A DNA stretch of 64,000 nt from Paenibacillus_E qinlingensis_A (lineage in GTDB: Bacteria; Bacillota; Bacilli; Paenibacillales; NBRC-103111). This document shows positions 54,792-63,251 of this stretch, one piece after another. The position numbers and the translations under genes are program-made. Location of the stretch: the NCBI RefSeq assembly GCF_031455095.1, contig NZ_JAVDSB010000002.1, forward strand, positions 620,001 through 684,000, written 5' to 3'. Each line of letters opens with the position of its first letter. The stretch's first letter is position 1. Below the pieces are notes generated by a model, which was given only the letters and a program-made list of their open reading frames with translations, was not told where the DNA came from and searched no databases.

Positions 54792-55691
54792 CTAATAGAC
54801 ACTTTCACCCGTCGTTTTTTTGCTCAATGTATTGACCAAAGTCAGCAAAATCAATCCAATTACTGATTTGAACACTCCGATTGCGGTGGAATAACTATAT
54901 TGGCTATCCAGTAGGCCAACTCTATAAATATACGTATCAAAAACTTCCCCAACATCTCGCACAAGTGGGTTTAGAAACATGAGCATTTGCTCTATATTGG
55001 CATCCAGTAAATTGCCTACTCTGAGAAGCAAAAGGACAATAATTGCAGGCATTAGTGATGGCATCGTAATCGACCATATTTGCCTAAGCCGATTGGCACC
55101 ATCCACAGTAGCGGCTTCATATAAGCTCGGATTGATTCCAGCTAGCGCAGCCAAATAGATGATGGTACCCCATCCAATTTCTTTCCAAATACTAATGGAT
55201 ATAATGGTACCCAGAAAAGTTGAGGAATTCCCTAAAAAATCAAATGGCCCGAAGTTAAAGTAATGCAGCATTTGATTCATCCAGCCTTTAGCGTCAAGAA
55301 GATTGGAAAAGATGCCTCCAACAATAACCCAAGATAGAAAATGGGGTAAATACAACATCGTCTGAAGAGGACGTTTCAACCACATTGCCCGCATTTCATT
55401 TAAAAGTATCGCCAATACCAATGGTGCCGGAAAACCAAATAATATGGAATAAAGCCCTAGTTTTAATGAGTTGCGCAAAATAATCCAAAAATCATCGTAC
55501 TGAAACAAGGTAAGAAAATGATGCAATCCCACCCATTTGCTATGTGTAAATCCTTGAAATAAGTTGTAATTCTGAAAAGCAATGATGTTGCCAGCCAGAG
55601 GAATATATTTAAAAATGAAAAAGTAGGCTAATCCGGGGATCGCCATGAGAATAAGCACCCAGGATTCTTTTAAGCGGATCTGTGCAAACAG
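54792..55691 (-). CDS. ABC transporter permease (LplB/YteP-like), start uncertain
   Basis: The permease has six spans, the FQNYNLF motif of LplB-type permeases and EAA loop YEAATVDGANRLRQIWSITM. The frame is open upstream of GTG 55658; GGGGGAG followed after six bases by CTG (55689-55691) gives 300 residues with a better N-terminus (FAQIRLKESW). It pairs with the gene 20 bases downstream. Confidence 0.85.
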   Translation of the reverse strand: MFAQIRLKESWVLILMAIPGLAYFFIFKYIPLAGNIIAFQNYNLFQGFTHSKWVGLHHFLTLFQYDDFWIILRNSLKLGLYSILFGFPAPLVLAILLNEMRAMWLKRPLQTMLYLPHFLSWVIVGGIFSNLLDAKGWMNQMLHYFNFGPFDFLGNSSTFLGTIISISIWKEIGWGTIIYLAALAGINPSLYEAATVDGANRLRQIWSITMPSLMPAIIVLLLLRVGNLLDANIEQMLMFLNPLVRDVGEVFDTYIYRVGLLDSQYSYSTAIGVFKSVIGLILLTLVNTLSKKTTGESVY

Positions 55692-55798
55692 AACATTCTC
55701 CCCCTTATCTCTAATTAATTTTGCTTTCGTAATGATGTGGATCGAGCAAAATGAGCTCCAAGTCGAACCTTTACTCGATCCACAAGTTGTTTGGTTAT

Positions 55799-57409
55799 TT
55801 ATTTATTATTGAATTTGTTATACCATTCCGACGCTTCTTTGATAGCAGCATCTCCGCCTCGTTTTTTCCATTCAACAACAAAATTGTCAAACGCCGAATC
55901 CAGAGGTTCACGTCCCGTAAGTACCTTTGCAAACATGTCCAAGAAAAGTGTGCCTTGTGCTGCCCCAATATTTAATTCTGGATGGCTTGCTAGCGATTCT
56001 AATCGAGGCATATATTTAGCTTCATTTGAGATAAGACTCTCTTTTGACGTGGCATAACCTTTTGTAATTTTATCGGATTCCGGCAAAGCCTTAAGCACAG
56101 ATGGAGCAGCAAATCCGATTTCACGCGGATTCAGAGAAACCTGATACATTTGAAAAGCATTCTTCTCTGTATTAACAGGCTGATTAATATCATATTTAAT
56201 TTGTCCATTTTCTTCCGTGTAGTTTTGGCCTTTTATACCATAAGCAAAAAATTGCTCAGCATCTGGACTGCTGTAAGCCCACTCCAAATACTTGATTATG
56301 TTCTCAGGATTTTTTGTTTTTGCTGGTATCGCCCATACGAAATAAATCTCATCGGACTGCAGCGCCATTCCCTTATCACCACGAGGTCCTTTCGGTGGTG
56401 CTATCATGCTAACAGAGGCAGCAGGTTGATTAAGAAATGTTTTTGAGGCGTTATCCTTGCCATACCCAGCCAAATATTGATAAACAGCAGCGCCCCAAAC
56501 TCCAACTTCCCCTTTGGCAATTGAAGCATTCTGTTCATCCTCTTTTTTCACAAACAAATTAGGGTTGATGTACCCTTTATCATATAACTGCTTATAGAAA
56601 GCGATTGCTTCCTTCATTCTTGGATCAATAATATCAGGGACGAGCTGCCCATTCTTAAGGCTCCACTTGTTCGTATGAACACCAAATGCAGGAGTGAAAA
56701 TATCCGTCCATACAATATTGTTGAACATGCCTAAACCATACTCATCATTGAAATCGCCGTTGCCGTTCATGTCTTCTTTTTTAACCGCTTCAAAAAATGC
56801 TAAGTACTCATCAAGTGTCTTAGGAGCTTCCATCTTATGCTTATCCAGCCAATCTTGACGAATAAAGATGGAACGATCCGCTGGTACGCCTCGTGTAACT
56901 GGAATGCCATAGATTTTACCGTCCTTGGAAATACGGGGACTCTTCCAGAATTCCGAGGGGATTTTCTTTTTTAGCGTAGGTGCGTATTTATCAATGAGGG
57001 GGCCCAGTTCGAGAAAAACACCTTGATCAACTGCACCGCTGTGGATGGTAGATACTATACTGTCCGTCCGAATCAAGTCGGCAAGATCACCAGAGGCAAA
57101 TCGGAGGGATAGTTGTTGGGCATAATCACTATGTCCCAAAAAATCATAGTTAACATTGAAACCAGATAATCGCTTTAGTTCTTTCTTGTAGATATCATCT
57201 TCTTTGGCTTGTTTAGCATAGGCAAATTCAGAATGTGACAAAAGAATATGAATAGGATTAGAAGCAGAAGAACTTGATTTTGAAGTCTCTTTTGATTCAT
57301 TTGCCAAATTACCGCATCCGGCTAACAAAGCAATGGACATCATCGTGCAAACCATAGTGATAGTGTTCCGTTTGCGTAAGAAACGGGAGTAATTCAAACG
57401 TACTTTCAA
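55799..57409 (-). CDS. ABC transporter substrate-binding lipoprotein (LplA-like)
   Basis: The 536-residue lipoprotein starts at TTG 57409 behind GAGGGGC, with lipobox IALLAGC near residue 33. The binding-protein fold includes DMNGNGDFNDEYGLG, a calcium-binding-like loop common in this family. It is the first gene of the five-gene operon binding protein-permease-permease-kinase-regulator. The sugar cannot be told from sequence. Confidence 0.92.
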   Translation of the reverse strand: MKVRLNYSRFLRKRNTITMVCTMMSIALLAGCGNLANESKETSKSSSSASNPIHILLSHSEFAYAKQAKEDDIYKKELKRLSGFNVNYDFLGHSDYAQQLSLRFASGDLADLIRTDSIVSTIHSGAVDQGVFLELGPLIDKYAPTLKKKIPSEFWKSPRISKDGKIYGIPVTRGVPADRSIFIRQDWLDKHKMEAPKTLDEYLAFFEAVKKEDMNGNGDFNDEYGLGMFNNIVWTDIFTPAFGVHTNKWSLKNGQLVPDIIDPRMKEAIAFYKQLYDKGYINPNLFVKKEDEQNASIAKGEVGVWGAAVYQYLAGYGKDNASKTFLNQPAASVSMIAPPKGPRGDKGMALQSDEIYFVWAIPAKTKNPENIIKYLEWAYSSPDAEQFFAYGIKGQNYTEENGQIKYDINQPVNTEKNAFQMYQVSLNPREIGFAAPSVLKALPESDKITKGYATSKESLISNEAKYMPRLESLASHPELNIGAAQGTLFLDMFAKVLTGREPLDSAFDNFVVEWKKRGGDAAIKEASEWYNKFNNK

Positions 57410-57733
57410 ATGAAAGCCCCTCTCTACTCTTTATTATCATAGGCCTATGATAGTTTTCATTATATTGGCACTTACAAAACATTTACATGTGTTTTTAGTA
57501 AAAGTTATGTGTTTATTCAAAATATATAGACATTTACAATAAACCTCCTCGGCGGAACACAAATAGCAGTCCCCCTATACACGTCAGAGACTGCTTTTTA
57601 ATTATCATCTAGAGAACATAAGATTTCCTTATATACCACTAAAGGTTATTTCACCAATAACCGTATTCTATAGGAAAAAGAACAGCGTATGCTCGATCCC
57701 AATCTCCTGACTCTTTGTCATTTAAGCCTAGGT

Positions 57734-57770
57734 TGATTTTTTTGAGGTTGTGAACACGAAGCATGGTAAA
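57734..57770 (-). pseudogene. Sigma-K-like gene fragment 3 (very short)
   Basis: TTTGAGG-TGTGAACACGAAG (plus strand) is shared with the two other fragments, encoding LRVHNLKKI on the minus strand. Only about 37 bases remain. Confidence 0.45.
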
Positions 57771-57776
57771 ACACCA

Positions 57777-57806
57777 AAAACAGCGATTCAGAAGGAACGC
57801 TGTTTT
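57777..57806 (-). terminator. Terminator hairpin AAAACAGCG/CGCTGTTTT
   Basis: A perfect stem with T runs on either strand. It probably serves the small membrane-protein gene at 57890. Confidence 0.7.
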
Positions 57807-57889
57807 ATTCAAATCGTTTACTTCCTAGTTTCTCTCTGCTGATTAGCTTTAACCATTGATCCCCTTATGCCTCAATCAAGCAACTGCAA

Positions 57890-58162
57890 CTAAAAATCAG
57901 CAGCAATTGACATCATGATCGCAATCACCATACCACCGAATGAAAGCCAGAATGTAACAGATCTAAAAAGTAACTTATAATTAAATTCCAACATACTGTT
58001 GTCTAGTTGATTAGCATTATTTCTATAACCAGGATTCTGCTCAGTTACTTCATCAATAGTTACTACAGCTGGCTTATTCAAACCCTTGGCATACATCGTG
58101 AATATTAATAAAACGAGTGACCCCCAAAATAAATAATCAAAATAATCTGATGTTTCTTTCAT
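57890..58162 (-). CDS. Small two-span membrane protein
   Basis: The 90-residue product has hydrophobic segments at about 10-25 (FWGSLVLLIFTMYA) and 67-88 (VTFWLSFGGMVIAIMMS) with a polar loop between. GAGGTG precedes the ATG. I recognise no family. It follows the lpd operon in the same direction after a 49-base gap, so it could be co-transcribed. Confidence 0.6.
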   Translation of the reverse strand: MKETSDYFDYLFWGSLVLLIFTMYAKGLNKPAVVTIDEVTEQNPGYRNNANQLDNSMLEFNYKLLFRSVTFWLSFGGMVIAIMMSIAADF

Positions 58163-58211
58163 GTTGTCACCTCATTTTATTTGATCACTAAGGTTGAAAT
58201 ACCATCTCGGC

Positions 58212-59630
58212 TTACATTCCCAATGCCAGACGATCAACACTCAGCATGGACTCACTCATGATCTCTGAAAGTGATGGATGCGGATGGATCATGCGGCCAA
58301 TTTGCATCGAAGTTGCTTCCAATAACTGAGCAAGTGCGGCTTCACTGATAAAATCCGTGACATGCGGACCAATCATATGTACGCCTAATATCGTCCCCGT
58401 CACTTCTTCCGCCACGACTTTGACAAAGCCGTCGGACTCGCCGAAGACGAGCGCTTTACCAATTGCCTTAAATGAAAACTTGCCAATCTTGACCTTATAA
58501 TCGGCTGCAATTGCTGCTTGTTCAGTCAAACCAACGCTTGCCATTTCTGGACGACTGTAGATACATTTGGGTACAGATGATGCTGAATGCGAGTGTGTCT
58601 CCAACCCACAAATGCGTTCTACCGCCGTTACACCCTCATGACTAGCCACATGTGCAAGCTGTAAACCTCCGATGACATCACCAATTGCATAGATATGAGG
58701 ATCTGCCGTTTGCATGCCATCATCAACAACGATACTGCCTCGTTCCACGACAACGTCCGTGCGTTCCAGTCCGAATCCTTCAATATTTGCCATACGTCCA
58801 ATTGACACCAACATACGTTCAGCTGTTAGCGTTTCTATCTTGTCCCCTTGTTCAATCATCACTGTAAGCCCGTTATCATCAACGTTTACGCTGCCTTCCA
58901 GCAATTTGGCTGAGGTATACGATTTAATTCGCCGCTTCGCAAACAACCTGGATAGCTCCCGGGAAATATCTGCATCCTCCGTCGGCACCAAGCGATCCCC
59001 AGCTTCGACAACTGTAACCTGTACACCGAAGTCACTGAGCATGGAAGCCCATTCTACACCAATTACGCCTCCACCGATTATGATGATTGAGGTGGGCAAC
59101 GCTGTCATTGCGAGCGCATCATCGCTTGTCATAATCCGCTCATCAAGCGGAAGTCCGGGAAGAAGGCGCGGTCGCGAGCCCGTTGCTATGAGTAAATCTG
59201 CGTAGGCAATGCGCTCCACAAGCTCCCCTACCCCATTGGCCACTTCGATAATCCCGTTATACCCATCATTCGCCTGACAATATACAATCGTGCCAAACCC
59301 TTGGTACACAGTGATCTCATTTTTCTTCATAAGAAATTGAACGCCTGCATGCAACTGCTTTACAATAGAGTTTTTGCGCGCTATCACGCCTTCAAAATCA
59401 ACTTCTATATGCGAGGTTTTTATCCCAAAACTCTGACTGCGCTTCATCGTCTCGAACAACTCGGCGCTTCGGAGCAGTGTCTTACTTGGAATGCAGCCTT
59501 TGTGGAGACAGGTTCCGCCAAGCGCATCTTTCTCCACAAGCGCCACCCTTTTGCCCAGCTGAGCTGCCCGAATGGCAGCGGTATATCCGCCAGGACCACC
59601 GCCTAAGATAATGATATCGTACTTAATCAT
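58212..59630 (-). CDS. lpdA: Dihydrolipoyl dehydrogenase (E3 / glycine cleavage L protein)
   Basis: The 472-residue flavoprotein reoxidises dihydrolipoyl groups with NAD. FAD-binding GGGPGG is at 10-15, the redox disulfide Cys41-Cys46 is in GGTCLHKGCIPSK, and the NAD motif GGGVIGVEWAS lies near 180. The C-terminal dimer domain has the catalytic HPHPSLSE. The start at 59630 has AGGAGGATG upstream. Its place after gcvH, lipA and the serine dehydratase genes marks it as the L protein of this glycine cleavage locus. Confidence 0.93.
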   Translation of the reverse strand: MIKYDIIILGGGPGGYTAAIRAAQLGKRVALVEKDALGGTCLHKGCIPSKTLLRSAELFETMKRSQSFGIKTSHIEVDFEGVIARKNSIVKQLHAGVQFLMKKNEITVYQGFGTIVYCQANDGYNGIIEVANGVGELVERIAYADLLIATGSRPRLLPGLPLDERIMTSDDALAMTALPTSIIIIGGGVIGVEWASMLSDFGVQVTVVEAGDRLVPTEDADISRELSRLFAKRRIKSYTSAKLLEGSVNVDDNGLTVMIEQGDKIETLTAERMLVSIGRMANIEGFGLERTDVVVERGSIVVDDGMQTADPHIYAIGDVIGGLQLAHVASHEGVTAVERICGLETHSHSASSVPKCIYSRPEMASVGLTEQAAIAADYKVKIGKFSFKAIGKALVFGESDGFVKVVAEEVTGTILGVHMIGPHVTDFISEAALAQLLEATSMQIGRMIHPHPSLSEIMSESMLSVDRLALGM

Positions 59631-59659
59631 GTCACATCCTCCTGTCAATGATCAGATGA

Positions 59660-60538
59660 CTAACCACCCATTCTAATGCTCTCGGTGATCTTGCGTCCTG
59701 TAGGTGTTTGAGCGAGCCCGCCAAGTGCGGTCTCCCGATGTTCCATTGGCATCGAGGAACCAATTTCCAACATAACACTGATGACCTCGTCAGACGGGAT
59801 GACGCTTCGCACGCCAGCAAGCGCCATATCTGCCGCAGCAAGTGCATTCACAGCCCCCATGCCGTTACGTACGATGCAAGGTACCTCAACGAGCCCCGCA
59901 ACCGGATCACAGATCAATCCGAGTGTGTTCTTCAGAGCCAAACCAACCGCGTGAACGGCTTGCTCGGGACTGCCCCCGTGGAGCTCAACAAGCGCGCCCG
60001 CCGCCATTCCGATGGCTGATCCAATTTCTGCTTGGCACCCGCCCTCAGCACCTGAAATAAAAGAGTTGTTGGCAATAACATAACCGATAGCGCCAGCAGC
60101 GAATAGCCCCATAACGAGCCGTTCGTCTTCCCAATCGAAGCGTTCCTGCGTGCTGACAAACACTCCTGGCAGAATTCCGCAGGATCCAGCGGTCGGAGTT
60201 GCCACGATGCGCCCCATCGAGGCATTAATTTCAGACACGGCGAGGGCATAAGCCATCGCTTTCCCACCCCATTGCCCAACGAACGGCTCTTCTGCAGCAA
60301 TGGAGACGTTCATTTTCCGACCGTCACCGCCAATAAGTCCGCTTCTTGAGCCTGCTTCCATCTCCAATCCTTTGCGTACAGCCGTTTTCATCACTTGATA
60401 GTAATCAGACATTTGGTTATAGACTTCATACACCGAAACGCCAGCTTCCTTCGCTTGATCGTGAAGCATCAACTCACCAATCGTCAAGGCTTCTCGCGTG
60501 CATATCTCTGTTATATCCTGCAGTGTTCGAAATCGCAT
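59660..60538 (-). CDS. sdaAA: L-serine dehydratase, alpha subunit (iron-sulfur dependent)
   Basis: The 292-residue subunit carries the catalytic and Fe-S-binding part of bacterial L-serine dehydratase, which converts L-serine to pyruvate and ammonia. Features include GSCGILPGV, SGAEGGCQAEIG and CDPVAGLVEVPC, with the Cys residues that hold the 4Fe-4S cluster. Length is normal. It starts five bases after the beta-subunit gene. Confidence 0.94.
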   Translation of the reverse strand: MRFRTLQDITEICTREALTIGELMLHDQAKEAGVSVYEVYNQMSDYYQVMKTAVRKGLEMEAGSRSGLIGGDGRKMNVSIAAEEPFVGQWGGKAMAYALAVSEINASMGRIVATPTAGSCGILPGVFVSTQERFDWEDERLVMGLFAAGAIGYVIANNSFISGAEGGCQAEIGSAIGMAAGALVELHGGSPEQAVHAVGLALKNTLGLICDPVAGLVEVPCIVRNGMGAVNALAAADMALAGVRSVIPSDEVISVMLEIGSSMPMEHRETALGGLAQTPTGRKITESIRMGG

Positions 60539-60543
60539 GGCAA

Positions 60544-61218
60544 TTACCCCTTTGTGTTCAAATCGATGAAGTACACCTGTTCAACGGATGGCAATCCCGT
60601 TAAGGATTGCAGCAAATCACGCTCCGGTAATCGATCGCACTCCAGGACTGTCATCGCTGAACCGCTTCTTTCAACCCGATCGACCCGCATATGACCAATA
60701 TTCAAGCCTGCATCGCGAATTGCATTCGTAATCGAGGCGATAACACCGACCTGATCAGCGTGCGCAATTACAATGGTCGGGTAATGTCCCGTAAAACCTG
60801 CATCGAAGCCGTTTACGGAATGAATTTCGATATTCCCTCCACCAATGGACGCACCGCCAATCGTTATCGTTCGATTGCCGCGAATAACTTTAATTTCTGC
60901 ATAGTTAGGATGTGGCCTAGCCCCTGTGCCTTTTCGCAGCGTGAATGTCATTCCTGCCTTTTTGGCCTCATCGAATGCTGTAGGAATCCGTTCATCATCT
61001 GTTCCAAAATTAAGCAACCCACCGACAAGCGCTAGATCAGTACCATGTCCAGCGTACGTTTCGGCGAAAGAACCGAATAATGTAATCTCCGCTTCTTCGG
61101 GAACACCATCTATCAATTGCCTAGCTACACGTCCGATGCGTACGGCGCCGGCTGTATGTGAGCTGGATGGGCCGACCATAACAGGTCCGATAATGGAAAA
61201 TACATCTTTAAACCGCAT
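60544..61218 (-). CDS. sdaAB: L-serine dehydratase, beta subunit
   Basis: The 224-residue subunit has the SDH_beta domain (1-145, with IGPVMVGPSSSHTAGAVRIG) and a C-terminal ACT domain (about 150-222) that usually binds L-serine or another amino acid for regulation. It precedes sdaAA in the operon and lies 15 bases after lipA. Placing serine breakdown behind a glycine riboswitch links excess glycine (through serine) to pyruvate. Confidence 0.94.
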   Translation of the reverse strand: MRFKDVFSIIGPVMVGPSSSHTAGAVRIGRVARQLIDGVPEEAEITLFGSFAETYAGHGTDLALVGGLLNFGTDDERIPTAFDEAKKAGMTFTLRKGTGARPHPNYAEIKVIRGNRTITIGGASIGGGNIEIHSVNGFDAGFTGHYPTIVIAHADQVGVIASITNAIRDAGLNIGHMRVDRVERSGSAMTVLECDRLPERDLLQSLTGLPSVEQVYFIDLNTKG

Positions 61219-61233
61219 CGATGCACCTCTCTC

Positions 61234-62121
61234 CTAAACAAGCCCTGATATTGCTACTTTTGCCTGCTCCGCTTGCTCATGCGCATGGTAAGAGCTTCTC
61301 ACTAGCGGCCCTGCTTCCACATGGGTGAGTCCAAGCCCAAGACCGATTTGCTTTAATTCCTCAAATTCAGTTGGATGATAATAGCGATGAACTGGCAAAT
61401 GTTTGAGCGTAGGCTGCAAATATTGACCAATGGTTACAATATCGCAACCTGTATCACGAAGATCAGCTAATGCTTCTACTATTTCCTCTTTAGTCTCCCC
61501 AAGCCCCACCATAATCCCCGATTTAGTCACTTGCTTGTGACGCAACTCCTTGGCATTACGCAGTAGCTCGAGTGAACGAACATATTTGGCTTTAGCCCGA
61601 ACCTTATCTGATAAGCGTTTAACTGTTTCTAGATTGTGATTTAACACATCAGGACCCGCTGCGAGCACAATCGATAGTCGATCCCTATCTCCGCCTAAAT
61701 CTGGTATCAGCACTTCGACATTGGTAAACGGGTTCATTGCTCGAACTTCTTTGATTGTCTCAGCAAACATAGAAGCCCCATGATCCGCCAGATCATCTCT
61801 TGCTACCGATGTAATCACCACATGCTGCAGCCCCATTTCGTTCACAGACTGCGCAACATGACGAGGTTCCTCCAAGTCTAGTTCCGTTGGTGAACCAGAA
61901 TTAACCGCACAGAAACGGCAAGCGCGTGTACATATATTACCTAGGATCATGAAAGTCGCCGTTCGCTGACTCCAGCATTCATAAATATTCGGGCATTTCG
62001 CTTCCTCGCAGACGGTATTCAGCTTTCGACCGCGCATCATCGTTTTGATTTGCTGAAATTCTTCTCCTGCCTGTAACGAAATTTTCAACCATTCTGGCTT
62101 GCGCTCTCTAACTTGCTGCAT
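61234..62121 (-). CDS. lipA: Lipoyl synthase
   Basis: The 295-residue radical-SAM enzyme inserts sulfur into the octanoyl group on H protein and other lipoyl domains. Auxiliary cluster cysteines are C38, C43 and C49 (CEEAKCPNIYEC), and radical-SAM cysteines are C64, C68 and C71 (CTRACRFC). The final RSSYHA motif supplies the Ser ligand. It directly follows gcvH, so lipoylation capacity is made together with its acceptor. Confidence 0.95.
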   Translation of the reverse strand: MQQVRERKPEWLKISLQAGEEFQQIKTMMRGRKLNTVCEEAKCPNIYECWSQRTATFMILGNICTRACRFCAVNSGSPTELDLEEPRHVAQSVNEMGLQHVVITSVARDDLADHGASMFAETIKEVRAMNPFTNVEVLIPDLGGDRDRLSIVLAAGPDVLNHNLETVKRLSDKVRAKAKYVRSLELLRNAKELRHKQVTKSGIMVGLGETKEEIVEALADLRDTGCDIVTIGQYLQPTLKHLPVHRYYHPTEFEELKQIGLGLGLTHVEAGPLVRSSYHAHEQAEQAKVAISGLV

Positions 62122-62135
62122 AGCGTTTCCCCCTA

Positions 62136-62522
62136 CTAAGACGTATAGGCTTTATATTCCTCAGCACTTAGAAGCTCAGCTACAACGGCCGCAGCATCCC
62201 CAGTCACTTCAACTTCGATAATCCAACCATCTCCGTAGGGATCCGCGTTGACAAGCTCTGGTGAATCTAGCAATCTTTCATTCACACTCGTCACCTTGCC
62301 TGTAATCGGACTGAACAAATCAGATACGGTTTTAACTGACTCAATGGACCCCATCATTTGATCCGCTTCTAACTCTGCACCAATTTCAGGAAATTCTACG
62401 AAAACAATATCGCCAAGCTGTGCCTGCGCGAAATCGGTAATCCCGACTTTGATTCGTTTCCCTACAACCTCAGCCCATTCATGTTCCTTCGAATAACCAA
62501 ATCCAGCTTTTACTTCACTCAT
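62136..62522 (-). CDS. gcvH: Glycine cleavage system H protein
   Basis: The 128-residue carrier has the lipoyl attachment lysine Lys64 in GSIESVKTVSDLF. It carries the aminomethyl group between the P, T and L proteins. I start at ATG 62522 (MSEVKAG) behind GGAAGGG rather than three codons earlier. It is the first gene after the minus-strand glycine riboswitch. Confidence 0.95.
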   Translation of the reverse strand: MSEVKAGFGYSKEHEWAEVVGKRIKVGITDFAQAQLGDIVFVEFPEIGAELEADQMMGSIESVKTVSDLFSPITGKVTSVNERLLDSPELVNADPYGDGWIIEVEVTGDAAAVVAELLSAEEYKAYTS

Positions 62523-62573
62523 AGTTAGCACCCTTCCGTTATCAAGTTAGTTTGTTTTAAAAATAAGAAAAAA

Positions 62574-62610
62574 GGACAGAGTATCGGCTTATTGCCGAAT
62601 TCCCTGTCCT
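62574..62610 (-). terminator. Riboswitch expression-platform terminator
   Basis: GGACAG pairs with CTGTCC around an inner GCCGAAT/ATTCGGC-like stem, followed by TTTTTT on the minus strand. It overlaps the end of the second aptamer, so glycine binding can prevent its formation (an ON switch). Confidence 0.8.
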
Positions 62611-62815
62611 TGGTACCTGAGAGTTTATGCGCTTCTTTCGAATCGCAGTACCCCTTTGGTGGCTGTTGGCTCTCTCCAGAGTTGCGTCGAATGGCGGTTC
62701 TTTGTACCTGAGAGATTAATCGATTAGCTGGCTAGCCATCGACTTGCTCCTTCGGTGCCTGGAACTGAATCACTCCATTTCCAGGTCTCTCCCAACCATC
62801 GTCATCCGCTTATTC
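62601..62815 (-). promoter_or_regulatory. Tandem glycine riboswitch before gcvH
   Basis: Read on the minus strand, two aptamers follow each other: GGGAGAGACC ... GCACCGAAGGAGCAA ... CTCTCAGGTA CAAAGAACCG, then CTGGAGAGAG ... CCACCAAAGGGG ... CTCTCAGGTACCAAGGACAG. These are the conserved blocks of the cooperative tandem glycine riboswitch. It controls gcvH-lipA-sdaAB-sdaAA-lpdA. Confidence 0.93.
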
Positions 62816-62934
62816 CATTTGAAAGTAGTGTAAAACAGATGATAGGTACATGTCAAGATACTTAACAAACATTTGCTTCAGATCAAAAAATCTATTGACT
62901 TCCCTTACAAATCTCCTGTATAAGTGTATTAACA

Positions 62935-63158
62935 AACCAAATATGCGGATGATGGTAATGGGAGAGATCGCCTAAGCGATGTAAATGGCGGCGCCGAAGG
63001 AGTAAACCTAACATGGTGAATCTCTCAGGCAAAAGGACCATTATCGGACGCACCTCTGGAGAGAACGCGCTGGATACCCTCATATCCGTGCGTCACCAAA
63101 GGGGAAAGCCGTTAAACCAACCGGTTACGGGGTAACTCTCAGGTACAAAGGACAGAGC
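62935..63158 (+). promoter_or_regulatory. Tandem glycine riboswitch before gcvT
   Basis: The plus strand has GGGAGAGATCGCC ... GGCGCCGAAGGAGTAAA ... CTCTCAGGCAAAAGGACCAT, then CTGGAGAGAACGC ... TCACCAAAGGGGAAAG ... CTCTCAGGTACAAAGGACAG, the two-aptamer glycine riboswitch. It controls gcvT and whatever follows beyond the window (probably gcvPA-gcvPB). Confidence 0.93.
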
Positions 63159-63205
63159 AAAAAAGTGAACGAAAAGCAGTTTAACTGCGTTCGTTAACTT
63201 TTTTG
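63158..63205 (+). terminator. Riboswitch expression-platform terminator before gcvT
   Basis: AAAAAAGTGAACGAA and TTCGTTAACTTTTTT form a long stem with an inner GCAGTTTAACTGC hairpin. It begins at the end of aptamer 2, as expected for a glycine-ON switch. Confidence 0.75.
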
Positions 63206-63251
63206 TTGCTGTTCTTTTATTTATCTAATCAATAATTAAGGAGGGTCATCT

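Larger units (their letters stand above)
57410..57889. other. Intergenic region with two hairpins and a sigma-K-like fragment
   Basis: The gap carries a hairpin at 57565-57599 (AGCAGTC/GACTGCT then TTTTT on the plus strand), a sigma-K-like fragment (57734-57770) and a second hairpin at 57777-57806 (AAAACAGCG/CGCTGTTTT). The promoter of the transport operon should lie in 57420-57560; I see no clear operator. Confidence 0.55.

Noticed and set aside
62892..63083. Minus-strand open frame across the gcvT riboswitch
   Set aside because: The region is fully explained by the conserved riboswitch aptamers on the plus strand.
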